DNA of 56,553 nt. Origin: JBCAWW01 sp039024315. Its GTDB lineage: Bacteria > Bacteroidota > Bacteroidia > J057. The translations under genes were made by a program, and so were the position numbers. The stretch covers positions 1 to 56,553 of the forward strand of contig JBCCQN010000024.1 in assembly GCA_039024315.1 (NCBI GenBank). Reading direction: 5' to 3'. How positions within the stretch are numbered: the first letter of the stretch is position 1; every line of letters begins with the position of its first letter. The notes beneath the pieces were generated by a model. It was not told the DNA's origin. It did not search any database and saw only the letters and a list, made by a program, of their open reading frames with translations. Positions 33,722 through 41,774 of this stretch are shown piece after piece.

Positions 33722-33787
33722 AATGGTAAATCAAGACTCGAAAATTACACTTAGGGATTTTTCCGTGCAAAATCTTAGCTTGCGTCT

Positions 33788-34855
33788 ATGTCAAAACACT
33801 GCTTGCTACTCCTATTCGGTCTTTCTCTCTTTGCTTGTCATTCTTCCCAAAGTCCTCAAGCCCCGTCTGAAAGCGTCTCCCAAACGCCTAATCCTCAGAT
33901 TTTCGCGACTGCTGTACCAAGCAGTGTACGAGCTATTGAAGCGATAGACGAGCAAAATGCTTGGTTTGCTGGCTCTGGTGGAGTTTATGGTTTTAGTCAT
34001 GATGCGGGTCAGCACTGGACAATTGATAGTATCAGAGTAGGTGAACTAGAGTTTGGGTTTCGGGCCCTCGCTATTACTGTAGATGCCAAATATTTGCTAA
34101 GTACAGGTTCGCCAGCTATGCTCTTTCGTTCTCGGGACGAGGGCCAAAACTGGGAGCTTAAATATCAGGAAGATCATCCCGATGCATACTACAATGCCCT
34201 CAAATTTTGGGATGCGCAGACAGGGATCGCCGTTGGGGACCCTACCGAGGCCAATTGTCTTTCAGTATTGATGACCCGTGATGGCGGAGAGTCTTGGTTT
34301 AAGATTCCCTGCGGGGAACTCCCCCCCTTGGCAGATGAGGAAGCAGGATTTGCCGCAAGCAATACCAATATTGCCTTGTCGGGAGACCATGCATGGTTGG
34401 TTACTGGCGGACAAAAAGCACGAGTGTTTCATAGCCCTGATCGAGGGCTAAGTTGGGAAGTATTTGATACTCCCATCCAACAAGGCGGTCAAATGACAGG
34501 AATCTACAGCATTGCTTTTAGGGATGATAATCATGGCATCATTTGGGGAGGAGATTGGAACAAAAAGGATAGCGCCTATGCGACCAAGGCAATCACTGCA
34601 GATGGTGGTAATACTTGGGCATTGCTCAATGATGGAAAAGCCCCAGCCTTCCGCTCTTGTGTGCAATACGTTCCGCGCAGCGGTGGGCAAAAAATCTTCG
34701 CAATCGGCAGCCCTGGCATGTCTTACTCTGATGACGGAGGAGATAGCTGGACCCAACTCAATGAAGAAAATTTTTATAGTATCAGAATAAATAATGCCGG
34801 CAAAACCGCATGGCTTGCCGGCAGAAATAAGGTTGCTTATATGAGTTGGCAGTAG
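33788..34855 (+). CDS. BNR/Ycf48-like beta-propeller lipoprotein
   Basis: 355 residues. The lipobox is LSLFAC (Cys17). The body is a beta-propeller with repeated Asp-box motifs: SHDAGQHWTI, SRDEGQNWELK, TRDGGESWFKI, SPDRGLSWEVF, TADGGNTWALL, SDDGGDSWTQL, about 45-50 residues apart, as in sialidase-type BNR and Ycf48/HCF136 propellers. Six such boxes fit a six- or seven-bladed propeller. No catalytic site is seen. A GCGTT-hairpin encodes YVPRSGG between the last two boxes. Confidence 0.85.
   Translation: MSKHCLLLLFGLSLFACHSSQSPQAPSESVSQTPNPQIFATAVPSSVRAIEAIDEQNAWFAGSGGVYGFSHDAGQHWTIDSIRVGELEFGFRALAITVDAKYLLSTGSPAMLFRSRDEGQNWELKYQEDHPDAYYNALKFWDAQTGIAVGDPTEANCLSVLMTRDGGESWFKIPCGELPPLADEEAGFAASNTNIALSGDHAWLVTGGQKARVFHSPDRGLSWEVFDTPIQQGGQMTGIYSIAFRDDNHGIIWGGDWNKKDSAYATKAITADGGNTWALLNDGKAPAFRSCVQYVPRSGGQKIFAIGSPGMSYSDDGGDSWTQLNEENFYSIRINNAGKTAWLAGRNKVAYMSWQ
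34667..34683 (+). repeat. GCGTT-hairpin copy 14
   Basis: TACGTT then CCGC-GCA-GCGG, inside the propeller gene in the loop between blades (reads YVPRSG). Confidence 0.7.
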
Positions 34856-34856
34856 C

Positions 34857-35462
34857 CTAAGCTCCCATAATAGGGAAAGGCACCTTCATATCGCTCCACA
34901 TCATTACAACGCTGCCTTCTTCTACACCAAATTCGAGCGTTTCAGAAGCGGCTTCAGCTTCCATGGGGGTTACTTTGACGCGCATCTGGTCCTCGCCTTC
35001 GTCGTATTGGTAAGCACCCCACTGCTCAGAAACTTTGTTGAAAATCAAAGTCCAGTCGCTTTCACCGGGGATGGTAAAGAAGCCATAGGTACCTGCCGGT
35101 AAGGCTTGCCCGTTGATGCTAGCATCTTTGGAGAGGGTGATCATTGTCGCCTCATTGGCACCAGTGCGCCATACCTGATCATAGGGTACGAGGTCGCCAA
35201 AAATAGTACGGCCCTTTACCGAAGGACTGCCGTAGTTTACCGTTACACTTACGCCATCAATGGTGGCAGTCATTTCTTTACGAGGACTAGGGATAGTGTC
35301 ATTCAAGACACTAACCTCAAATGCTACGTCAGGAGTAGTCTCTTCGGCCATCATTTCGGTGGAGCTAGTCTCCTCTTCAGCAGTTGCTTGCTTTGTTTCT
35401 GTACAGGCAAATCCAACGAATGCCATCAATGCAATTAGCAATAAACTGAGTATGCGATTCAT
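34857..35462 (-). CDS. DUF2911 lipoprotein
   Basis: 201 residues. The lipobox is FVGFAC (Cys20), followed by a Glu/Thr-rich linker (about 25-60). The DUF2911 domain is clear: VTVNYGSPSVKGRTIFGDLV, PYDQVWRTGANEATMITLSK, ALPAGTYGFFTIPGESDWTL and IFNKVSEQWGAYQYD. This family is common in Bacteroidota; its function is not established. It is convergent with the propeller gene, the stops being 1 bp apart. Confidence 0.88.
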   Translation of the reverse strand: MNRILSLLLIALMAFVGFACTETKQATAEEETSSTEMMAEETTPDVAFEVSVLNDTIPSPRKEMTATIDGVSVTVNYGSPSVKGRTIFGDLVPYDQVWRTGANEATMITLSKDASINGQALPAGTYGFFTIPGESDWTLIFNKVSEQWGAYQYDEGEDQMRVKVTPMEAEAASETLEFGVEEGSVVMMWSDMKVPFPIMGA

Positions 35463-35650
35463 ATTTTTGAAATTGATTTGGGTGTTTAATGCGCCGCAAA
35501 TATACGAAGATTCGGATTATGGAGCAGCTTAAGATTTGCCGAAAGCTTGATTTTGTCGAGATTTGAATGAAGCGTCCAAAACTTATATCTTATCCTAACA
35601 CCCTCTCTAGCCAGTATTCCATTCATCTTATAAACCATTAATCATCTTCC

Positions 35651-36427
35651 ATGGATCGCCGAAATTTCCTCCAAACCGCTAGTCTATCGAGTTTAGGACT
35701 CATGGCGGGGGTGCCCCTAAAGTTTTATGCGCAAGGCAAGACACATTTGATTACGCTAAGTTTTGATGACGGCTTTCGAAAGTCATTTTTCAAAACTGCT
35801 GACATCTACGAATCCGTGGGGCTCAATGCCTGCTTTAACGTCATTGCTTCAGGTCATCTGCCAGAATTTGAAGCGCCAGATGACTACATTTTGCCAGAAC
35901 TCATGGGTAATTTTGAGGACTGGAATAATCTGGTCAAACGTGGGCATGAAGTGATGCCACATAGCTGGAAACATTCGTGGCTCAATAAGTTACCTAGGGC
36001 GGAGGCTACGGCTTTGATCGATCGTTGTATAGACTACTTCGTAGAACGCTTAGACGGTTTTGAGCCCAAAAAAGCGGTTTTCAACTTTCCCTTCAATGCC
36101 ACTACCGATGCCCTCAATCAACATACACTTACACGAGTAGGTGCTTTACGCGCATGGGGAAATGGGGATGTAAACGCGATGCCAGCGCAAAGTCCAGAAA
36201 TCCTAGGCTGTTCTTCAAATGGCCCAGAAAATATAGACCGTTGGGTAAAGGCAAAGGTCAAACGTTTTCTCCAATCATCTGGTGGATGGCTCATCCTCAA
36301 CACCCATGGTTTAGATGGCGAAGGATGGGGGCACCTCAGCAGCAAGTTTTTGGAGAAGCTCCTGAAAAAGCTGGTCAAAATGGAGCATGTCGCTGTAGTG
36401 CCTAGCGGTCAAGCATTGTTTACATAA
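35651..36427 (+). CDS. Tat-exported polysaccharide deacetylase-like protein
   Basis: 258 residues. A twin-arginine signal (MDRRNFLQTASLSSLGLMAG) ends near YAQG. The NodB-type domain starts with LSFDDGFRKS (metal-binding Asp pair) and has HSWKHSWL as the His-x-x-x-His metal motif; FNFPFNA and LNTHGL are the later motifs. It would remove acetyl groups from a surface or wall polysaccharide. Tat export suggests that it folds before export. No other polysaccharide genes are nearby. Confidence 0.85.
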   Translation: MDRRNFLQTASLSSLGLMAGVPLKFYAQGKTHLITLSFDDGFRKSFFKTADIYESVGLNACFNVIASGHLPEFEAPDDYILPELMGNFEDWNNLVKRGHEVMPHSWKHSWLNKLPRAEATALIDRCIDYFVERLDGFEPKKAVFNFPFNATTDALNQHTLTRVGALRAWGNGDVNAMPAQSPEILGCSSNGPENIDRWVKAKVKRFLQSSGGWLILNTHGLDGEGWGHLSSKFLEKLLKKLVKMEHVAVVPSGQALFT

Positions 36428-36430
36428 AAA

Positions 36431-36457
36431 AAGGGCCGAGACTGCGTCTCGGCCCTT
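36431..36457 (-). terminator. Terminator shared by the deacetylase and hsp20 genes
   Basis: A 12-bp perfect stem (AAGGGCCGAGAC / GTCTCGGCCCTT) with loop TGC. On the minus strand it is followed by a run of seven T, so it ends the hsp20/sigma transcript. It begins 3 bp after the deacetylase stop. Confidence 0.85.
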
Positions 36458-36487
36458 GCCGTTCCTATCAGTTGATAGATTTATTTT

Positions 36488-36586
36488 TAGTATCAAGTAG
36501 AAAGTACATAGTAGTTAGACCAGCTTTTTAGATATCGTAAAATACCTTCTCAATACTCACTACTTCATACTTTTTACTTTCTACTC
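36488..36586. repeat. Imperfect palindromic intergenic element, copy C
   Basis: The left arm AGTAGAAAGTA and the right arm TACTTTCTACT are perfect inverts (near 36497 and 36575), with further TAGTATC and ATACTTTTT similarity. Its right end runs into the hsp20 stop. Confidence 0.6.
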
Positions 36587-36988
36587 TACTTCAATATCAA
36601 TTTCAGGATGTTGAGCAGCGCTAGTCTTGCCTACTTTGACGGTCAAAATACTGTCTTTGTAAGTAGCTTTGATGTTTTGCTTGTCAGCGCGATGGCTCAA
36701 CTCAAAGGAGCGTTCAAAGGACTTGATCGGATACTCTTGCAACAAAAAGTTGGGATGAGCATCGCCTTCTATCTCGCGGGTACCGCTAATGTAGAGCATA
36801 TCCTCTACGACGGTAACTTTGATTTGCTCCCTTGGAAAACTAGGCGCATGCAGCGTGAGTATAAACTCTGTGTCATGCTCAATGATATTGACGGGTATGT
36901 TGTGTTTGGGTCGTCTAAACCCCATCCGAGCGTATCGGCTTTGTTCGCGCCGTCCTTGACGGTGGCGATGTTTCATATGTCTATGCAT
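36581..36988 (-). CDS. Small heat-shock protein, Hsp20/alpha-crystallin family
   Basis: 135 residues from the ATG at 36988; an in-frame GTG at 37024 is also possible but touches the predicted promoter. A basic, His/Arg-rich N-terminus (MHRHMKHRHRQGRREQSRYA) precedes an alpha-crystallin domain (PVNIIEHDTEFILTLHAPSF, QIKVTVVEDMLYISGTRE, FERSFELSHRADKQNIKATY, DSILTVKVGK). It is a cytoplasmic holdase chaperone. It lies 87 bp downstream of an ECF sigma gene, with the same bipartite motif in front as the sigma gene. Confidence 0.92.
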   Translation of the reverse strand: MHRHMKHRHRQGRREQSRYARMGFRRPKHNIPVNIIEHDTEFILTLHAPSFPREQIKVTVVEDMLYISGTREIEGDAHPNFLLQEYPIKSFERSFELSHRADKQNIKATYKDSILTVKVGKTSAAQHPEIDIEVE

Positions 36989-37019
36989 AATATTCTTATT
37001 TAATGGTTTTAAAATGTTG

Positions 37020-37059
37020 TTCACTTAGGTAGTCGTGGGAGCAGAACTTTTACTTTAAA
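37020..37059 (-). promoter_or_regulatory. Predicted ECF promoter of hsp20
   Basis: The minus strand reads TTTAAAGTA, 15 bases, then CGACTACCTAAGTGAA. The spacing is the same as the motif at the sigma gene (37650-37689), with one difference in the 16-base part. Confidence 0.7.
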
Positions 37060-37074
37060 TACTGGTGATTTTTT

Positions 37075-37650
37075 TTAATCCACCTCCACAAACTCTGCAA
37101 AAATGTCCACCAATCTCTCGCGTAAACTCCTCATGGCGTAGCCCTTACGAGAAATAATCGTTTTAAGCTTTTCTCCCTTTTGCTCGGCAATCTCTCTCAG
37201 CGTATGCCCCTCTAATTCGTTGAGCAAAAAGACTTCCCGTTGCGCGGAGGGCAAAGCATCTAAAGCCTCGTATAGCTCCTCCCAAAACTGCTCTTGCAGA
37301 TAGAGAACCTCCGGCTGTTCCATACCCTCTATCTCAGTTTCGGCTTCAAATTGATACTCTTCCGACTCTTCGTAGAGATAGTCTTCGAGCCATTCGGGAG
37401 ATTTTTTACGATAGAGATCGATGATTTTGTTGCGAATCACTCGGTACAACCAAGCCCTTGGCTGCTTGATATTTTGCTTGCTCCAAGCAGCACTAAACTG
37501 TAGCCAGACTTCTTGCAGGATGTCTTCAGCATCACGAGGACTGGCCACACGACTCCTAATAAAGCCTTGAAATTCTTGGCTTAAGTCGGAGATGATTTGA
37601 TCTATTGATTTATCTGTATCCGCAGTGTGGGGAGTTACTTCATCTGTCAT
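37075..37650 (-). CDS. ECF RNA polymerase sigma factor (hsp20-linked)
   Basis: 191 residues. Region 2 is LSQEFQGFIRSRVASPRDAE, DILQEVWLQFSAAW and PRAWLYRVIRNKIIDLYRKK. An acidic linker follows (EESEEYQFEAETEIEGMEQP). Region 4 is ALPSAQREVFLLNELEGHTL and REIAEQKGEKLKTIISRKGY. No anti-sigma gene is adjacent. The downstream hsp20 gene and its own 5' end share an exact-spacing motif, so it probably activates itself and hsp20. The ATG at 37650 lies directly after the -10-like part, so its transcript would be leaderless or nearly so. Confidence 0.92.
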   Translation of the reverse strand: MTDEVTPHTADTDKSIDQIISDLSQEFQGFIRSRVASPRDAEDILQEVWLQFSAAWSKQNIKQPRAWLYRVIRNKIIDLYRKKSPEWLEDYLYEESEEYQFEAETEIEGMEQPEVLYLQEQFWEELYEALDALPSAQREVFLLNELEGHTLREIAEQKGEKLKTIISRKGYAMRSLRERLVDIFAEFVEVD

Positions 37651-37689
37651 TCAGTTAGGTAGTCGGTCGACAAATGAAAATACTTTAAA
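37650..37689 (-). promoter_or_regulatory. Predicted autoregulatory ECF promoter of the sigma gene
   Basis: The minus strand reads TTTAAAGTA, 15 bases, then CGACTACCTAACTGAA, where the final A is the first base of the start codon. Confidence 0.7.
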
Positions 37690-37752
37690 ACAAGTGAAAA
37701 TTATTTTTGAGCCTCTTTTGGGCGCAGCTGCAAAGGATTTCTGAAGGGCGCT

Positions 37753-37770
37753 TAGCGTTCGGCGAAGCCG
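37753..37770 (+). repeat. GCGTT-hairpin copy 15
   Basis: TAGCGTT then CGGC-GAA-GCCG, between the sigma and hxlR-like genes. Confidence 0.8.
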
Positions 37771-37778
37771 CTGATACC

Positions 37779-38111
37779 CTAATCGGAAGGCATATGCTTC
37801 TCTCCCCACTCTTTCATTTGACTAATAATCGGAAATAAAGAGCGTCCCAAAGGAGTAATCGTGTACTCAACCCGCAAGGGAACCTCAGGGAAAATGGTGC
37901 GCTCTAAAAAGCCTGCTTTTTCAAGGTCGCGTAGCTGCGTCGTGAGCATTTGTTTGCTGATGCCGTTGATCCCTTTATGCAAAACACCAAAGCGATTTAC
38001 CCCTTTGTCAATTAAGAACAAAAGGATGGGTTTCCACTTGCCACCGATCTTACTCATGCAATAGGTTACGGGACAATCATAGCGTTCTACGCTTTGGATG
38101 GATTCAGCCAT
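37779..38111 (-). CDS. HxlR-family transcriptional regulator
   Basis: 110 residues, the usual HxlR length. YDCPVTYCMSKIGGKWKPIL, the diagnostic N-terminal CP...IGGKW pattern, is followed by the winged helix (ISKQMLTTQLRDLEKAGFLE, VPLRVEYTITPLGRSL). The Cys in YDCPV is the conserved one that senses redox or electrophiles in several members. It is divergent from the SnoaL-like and quinone-oxidoreductase genes and is their likely regulator; a clear operator could not be defined in the 168-bp gap. Confidence 0.93.
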   Translation of the reverse strand: MAESIQSVERYDCPVTYCMSKIGGKWKPILLFLIDKGVNRFGVLHKGINGISKQMLTTQLRDLEKAGFLERTIFPEVPLRVEYTITPLGRSLFPIISQMKEWGEKHMPSD

Positions 38112-38279
38112 GTGATTTTTTCAAAAATTTAACTTACTGATTATCAACAGAAGTACGAAAAATGTGACTAGTAAACTTTTTTCTGACTACTTGCGAAATA
38201 AAGACCAATGTATCAGTTTTAGACCATTCAAACAAACCAAAGGAGTCGATTTTTTACTCCCGCTAAAACTGAAAATATT

Positions 38280-39059
38280 ATGCTTACACAGCAAGAAAAA
38301 CAAAACATCCAATTGGTCTGGGACGGCATGGGCGCCATCTTAGAAACCAAAAATGAACAGGTAGTCGAAGCTTCTTTTGCAGAAGATTTTATCCAGCATA
38401 ATCCTTGGGCGAAAGATGGCCTTCCTCACATCAAGGAAATGCTCGCTTTTGACTTTGGCTATGTGCCAGTTCGCTGGGTGGTGGACAAAGATGTGATGGC
38501 CTATCATGGCTATTATACTGCCCCTAACCCACTGGGCGATCATCCTTTGTTATGTGTGGATGCCTGGCGGATCGAGGAGGGTAAAATCAAAGAACATTGG
38601 GATGCCCTTGCCCCCATGCCTAAGGAGTGGGTTGAGCGTTCCACCGAAGGTGAAGGCCAAGGAGAGAAAGCCGTGTCAGCAGAACAAAGAGCCGCTAATA
38701 AAGCCTGCGTCAAAGGCTTCCTCGATCATGTACTTAATCGTGGACGTATCGATCAGATCCAAAAATATGTGAGTCCAGATTACCAATACCATCATGAGAC
38801 GGAAGGAATTCTCAGCGGACAGGCAGTGCTAGAAGATCACATTGTCAATAAAAACGCTGGGCGCATGCTGCATGACAACAAAATGTTACTTGCCTCGGGA
38901 GATTTGGTGATGGCGCATTCTCATTATTTCGGCTCCGCCGAACGCGTAGTTTTTGACTGGTTTAGACTGGATGAGAATAGCCAAATCGTAGAGCACTGGA
39001 GTGTCGAACAGCCGATCACTCCACTCGAAGAAGTTGCTAACGAACACCCACACTTCTAA
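38280..39059 (+). CDS. Tandem SnoaL-like protein
   Basis: 259 residues with two SnoaL/NTF2-fold domains in a row. The first (about 1-125) has VVEASFAEDFIQHNPWAKDG and VDAWRIEEGKIKEHWDAL. The second (about 140-255) has VLNRGRIDQIQKYVSPDYQY and FDWFRLDENSQIVEHWSVEQ. Both halves keep the DxWRhxxGKIxEHWD type ending. It may be an isomerase, a hydroxylase helper or a binding protein. It is divergent from HxlR and upstream of a quinone oxidoreductase. Two GCGTT-hairpins lie inside. Confidence 0.82.
   Translation: MLTQQEKQNIQLVWDGMGAILETKNEQVVEASFAEDFIQHNPWAKDGLPHIKEMLAFDFGYVPVRWVVDKDVMAYHGYYTAPNPLGDHPLLCVDAWRIEEGKIKEHWDALAPMPKEWVERSTEGEGQGEKAVSAEQRAANKACVKGFLDHVLNRGRIDQIQKYVSPDYQYHHETEGILSGQAVLEDHIVNKNAGRMLHDNKMLLASGDLVMAHSHYFGSAERVVFDWFRLDENSQIVEHWSVEQPITPLEEVANEHPHF
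38634..38652 (+). repeat. GCGTT-hairpin variant
   Basis: GAGCGTTC then CACC-GAA-GGTG, with the stem shifted by one base. It is in the linker between the two SnoaL domains. Confidence 0.5.
38930..38945 (-). repeat. GCGTT-hairpin copy 16
   Basis: The minus strand reads GCGTT then CGGC-GGA-GCCG. It is inside the second SnoaL domain (reads GSAERV). Confidence 0.65.
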
Positions 39060-39060
39060 G

Positions 39061-39182
39061 TAGTAAGACAATAGTATTCAGGATTAAGACTTTAAAAAAC
39101 GGCCTTAATGGGGTAATGAAGCGATTATTCTTCGTACTAGACACTCCCGATAGCTATCAGGATACTTTCTACCCTGTATTTA
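39061..39182. repeat. Imperfect palindromic intergenic element, copy D
   Basis: The left part has AATAGTATTCAGGATTAAGAC and the right part has TCAGGATACTTTCTACCCTG. It contains a short palindrome CCCGATAGCTATCAGG (39147-39162). It is related to copies A-C. Confidence 0.5.
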
Positions 39183-39192
39183 AATTACCATC

Positions 39193-40185
39193 ATGATCAA
39201 AGCAATCATTCGGCCCAAAGGCGGAAAAAATCTCTCCACCATGGAAGTATCAACTATCCCCTCTCCCACTCTTGGGGCCCAGCAAGTGCGTCTCAAAATG
39301 GCCTCTAGTCGTATCAATCCCGTTGACATAGACTTGATGAAAGGAATGCCCTTTCTAAAATATAAAAAGCCTCAAATCGGAGGCATAGATGGAGCAGGAA
39401 GCATCCTCGAAGTGGGCTCTCTTGTCAAGGGATTTCAGGCAGGGGATGAGGTGTTTTTTTATCGAGCCTTCACCGATATTGGTAGCTGGGCTGAGGAAGT
39501 CGTACTCAATGCCAGTGATATTGCTCATATCCCCAATAAGCTGTCATTGCAAGATGCGGGTGCAATCGCCCTGCCTTTACTGACTGCCTATGAGTCTTTA
39601 GCACAACTTGGCGCTAGGCAGGGAGAAAAAATCTTGATTCACGCAGGTGCGGGAGGAGTAGGTTTTATGGCAGTACAATTGGCTAAGCAAATGGGGCTTG
39701 AAGTCATCACTACGGCTAGCAAAAATGATTTTCCATTATTAGAAGGGCTCGGCCTTGCGCGTCTAATCGACTATCGTACCGAAGATTTTGCAACGATCAT
39801 CGCCCCTGGCGAAGTCGATTACATCTTTGACTTGGTAGGTGGTGAGACCTTAAGCCAATCTATAACCTTAATGCCGCGCAAACTGATTTCCGTTAATTAT
39901 CCTGATGTCGATAAGTTAGGTAAAACGGGTATTAAAATGCCAGGATTGTTGAAGGGGATCATGCGCTTCGCGACTAGTAAGTATCCTCGTTCCGCCAGAA
40001 AAGCAGGGGTATCCTTGATCGGACAAGTTACCGGCCCAAACGGCAAATTACTGCAGGAGGCAAGTGATGTAGTAGAAAAGATTTCTTCATTCAAACTCAA
40101 GCCCTATCCGATCTTGACTTTCGACGAGGTCGAACGCTCAGGCATGGCCAATACTCGCCCAGGCACCGTTTTGCTGATGGGCTAA
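39193..40185 (+). CDS. NAD(P)H quinone oxidoreductase / zinc-free MDR alcohol dehydrogenase-like
   Basis: 330 residues of the medium-chain dehydrogenase/reductase family, quinone oxidoreductase branch. The substrate-domain pattern is SRINPVDIDLMKGMPFLKYK and IGGIDGAGSILEVGSLVKGF. The nucleotide-binding motif is ILIHAGAGGVGFMAVQLAKQ, followed by DYRTEDF and YIFDLVGG. The structural zinc cysteines are missing, as expected for this branch. It follows the SnoaL-like gene by 133 bp, with palindromic element D between. A role in detoxifying quinones or electrophiles under HxlR control is inferred. Confidence 0.9.
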   Translation: MIKAIIRPKGGKNLSTMEVSTIPSPTLGAQQVRLKMASSRINPVDIDLMKGMPFLKYKKPQIGGIDGAGSILEVGSLVKGFQAGDEVFFYRAFTDIGSWAEEVVLNASDIAHIPNKLSLQDAGAIALPLLTAYESLAQLGARQGEKILIHAGAGGVGFMAVQLAKQMGLEVITTASKNDFPLLEGLGLARLIDYRTEDFATIIAPGEVDYIFDLVGGETLSQSITLMPRKLISVNYPDVDKLGKTGIKMPGLLKGIMRFATSKYPRSARKAGVSLIGQVTGPNGKLLQEASDVVEKISSFKLKPYPILTFDEVERSGMANTRPGTVLLMG

Positions 40186-40193
40186 AGTTTTCG

Positions 40194-40223
40194 CCCAAAG
40201 AGGGAGATTTAGCCCTCTTTGGG
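40194..40223 (+). terminator. Rho-independent terminator
   Basis: An 11-bp perfect stem (CCCAAAGAGGG / CCCTCTTTGGG) with an 8-base loop, followed by ATTGCTTTATTTT. It is 8 bp after the oxidoreductase stop. Confidence 0.88.
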
Positions 40224-40333
40224 ATTGCTTTATTTTCTGGATCGGGATGGAAAAAAAGTGTGAGATTGCTGACAAAATAGGTATTTTAAATTAGTGGGAC
40301 CCCACGCACACCATCACTTTAGAATACACAAAA

Positions 40334-41638
40334 ATGCTTACACTTTTGAAGAGATTTCAGCATTTAGGCGTAGGAGAAAATACTGATCCTGACACCGCGA
40401 GGGTAATTCGGATTGTCAATTTGATGTCCCTTAGTTCTATATTTTTCGCATTAATTCTCATTGTTTACTCCTTATGGGTGGGACTTCCAAGATCGGCTAG
40501 TCTCTTCTTCTCCTTGATATTGGTCAGTTTGACGGTACCGATCTTATTTAATTTCTTTGGAAGGTCCTTTGCCTCCCGCCTATTTTTTCTGATAAACGCC
40601 TACCTTATCATTTTTAGTTTGCCCATCATCTTTGGACAAGCAATCCATTTCCAATTTTACCTTATGGGAGGAATCGGCATGCCACTTATTTTTTTCAAAA
40701 ATGAGATAGGTCCCGCAAAAATTTTCCTTTCTCTAATTGCAATCGTGCTATGGCTTTACCTAGAGTGGCATTTCACGCAATTTGATCCCTTTGTAGAGAT
40801 CCCTACCTATGGAGTTTATCCTATCCGCTTGCTCAATGACTTTCTGGTCTTTCTGACGATTTTCTTGATTGCCTTTGCATTTACCAACGAGAGCAACAAA
40901 CAAATAGTCGAAATCGAGCAAAAGACAGCAGACTTGGGTAAGGCCAATAAAAACTTAAGGGAGGCGAGTGAGGAATTAGAACAGTTTGTCTATTCGGTTT
41001 CCCACAATTTACTGGCCCCCGTCAGGCATATTGAGGCTTATGCCGAGAGGATAAAAGAAAATGACTTTGATAATCTCAGTCTAGGTGGCCAAGACGATCT
41101 CAATAAGGTCAATACTTCTGTCATGCGGCTAGGCGGGATGATCGACTCCTTGCTAGAATATACGCGAAGTAGAAACGCCCAACCTAAAAAAGAACAAATC
41201 GATACCGAAGAACTAGTTAAGTCCATCTCTGAAGAATTCAAGTCCTCTCATCCAAAACAAGAAATTGAAATTCAAATAGGCACCTTACCCAGTAGTTATG
41301 CAGACCCCAGTATGCTGCGAGATGTTTGGGAAAATCTAATCTCTAATGCCATAAAATACTCTTCCAAAATGGTGAAGACTCGCATCATTATTGAAGGCCA
41401 AGAAAGGGAAGGAGAAACGTTTTTTTCCATCAAAGATAATGGGGAAGGTTACGATCCGAGATTTGCCAAAAAGTTATTCACCATTTTTGAGCGACTGCAT
41501 AATCAAAGTGAATTTCCGGGTTTTGGGATTGGGCTAGCGAATGTGGCGAGGATCCTCCAACTTCATAATGGCAGGGTTTGGTCAGAAAGTAAGCTAGGCA
41601 ATGGAGCCACTTTCTATTTTAGCTTTCCAGTGCAGTAG
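40334..41638 (+). CDS. Membrane sensor histidine kinase
   Basis: 434 residues. There are five or six membrane helices at about 28-180. A coiled linker (ESNKQIVEIEQKTADLGKAN) leads to the dimerisation/phospho-acceptor domain with His224 (SVSHNLLAPVRHIEAY). The ATPase domain has the N box WENLISNAIKYSS (Asn334, Asn338), the G1 box DNGEGYDP and the G2 box GFGIGLAN. The end is complete. No receiver domain and no response regulator gene is next to it, so the partner is elsewhere. The input signal is unknown. Confidence 0.93.
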   Translation: MLTLLKRFQHLGVGENTDPDTARVIRIVNLMSLSSIFFALILIVYSLWVGLPRSASLFFSLILVSLTVPILFNFFGRSFASRLFFLINAYLIIFSLPIIFGQAIHFQFYLMGGIGMPLIFFKNEIGPAKIFLSLIAIVLWLYLEWHFTQFDPFVEIPTYGVYPIRLLNDFLVFLTIFLIAFAFTNESNKQIVEIEQKTADLGKANKNLREASEELEQFVYSVSHNLLAPVRHIEAYAERIKENDFDNLSLGGQDDLNKVNTSVMRLGGMIDSLLEYTRSRNAQPKKEQIDTEELVKSISEEFKSSHPKQEIEIQIGTLPSSYADPSMLRDVWENLISNAIKYSSKMVKTRIIIEGQEREGETFFSIKDNGEGYDPRFAKKLFTIFERLHNQSEFPGFGIGLANVARILQLHNGRVWSESKLGNGATFYFSFPVQ

Positions 41639-41657
41639 CGTTTCCCTTCTCTAGTCA

Positions 41658-41675
41658 AAGCGTTCTGCGCAGCAG
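41658..41675 (+). repeat. GCGTT-hairpin copy 17
   Basis: AAGCGTT then CTGC-GCA-GCAG. It is intergenic, 20 bp after the histidine kinase stop. Confidence 0.8.
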
Positions 41676-41774
41676 CCCTTAAATTTTTGAGGGCCTATCA
41701 GCACAAGACTCCTTGGAAAACATAAACTTTTTGTAATTTGTTATTTAGAAAACAAAGACTACTAATTCGATTAT

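Noticed and set aside
38112..38279. An HxlR operator between the divergent genes.
   Set aside because: GTGACTAGTAAAC and GACTACTTGC look similar, but no symmetrical pair could be defined.
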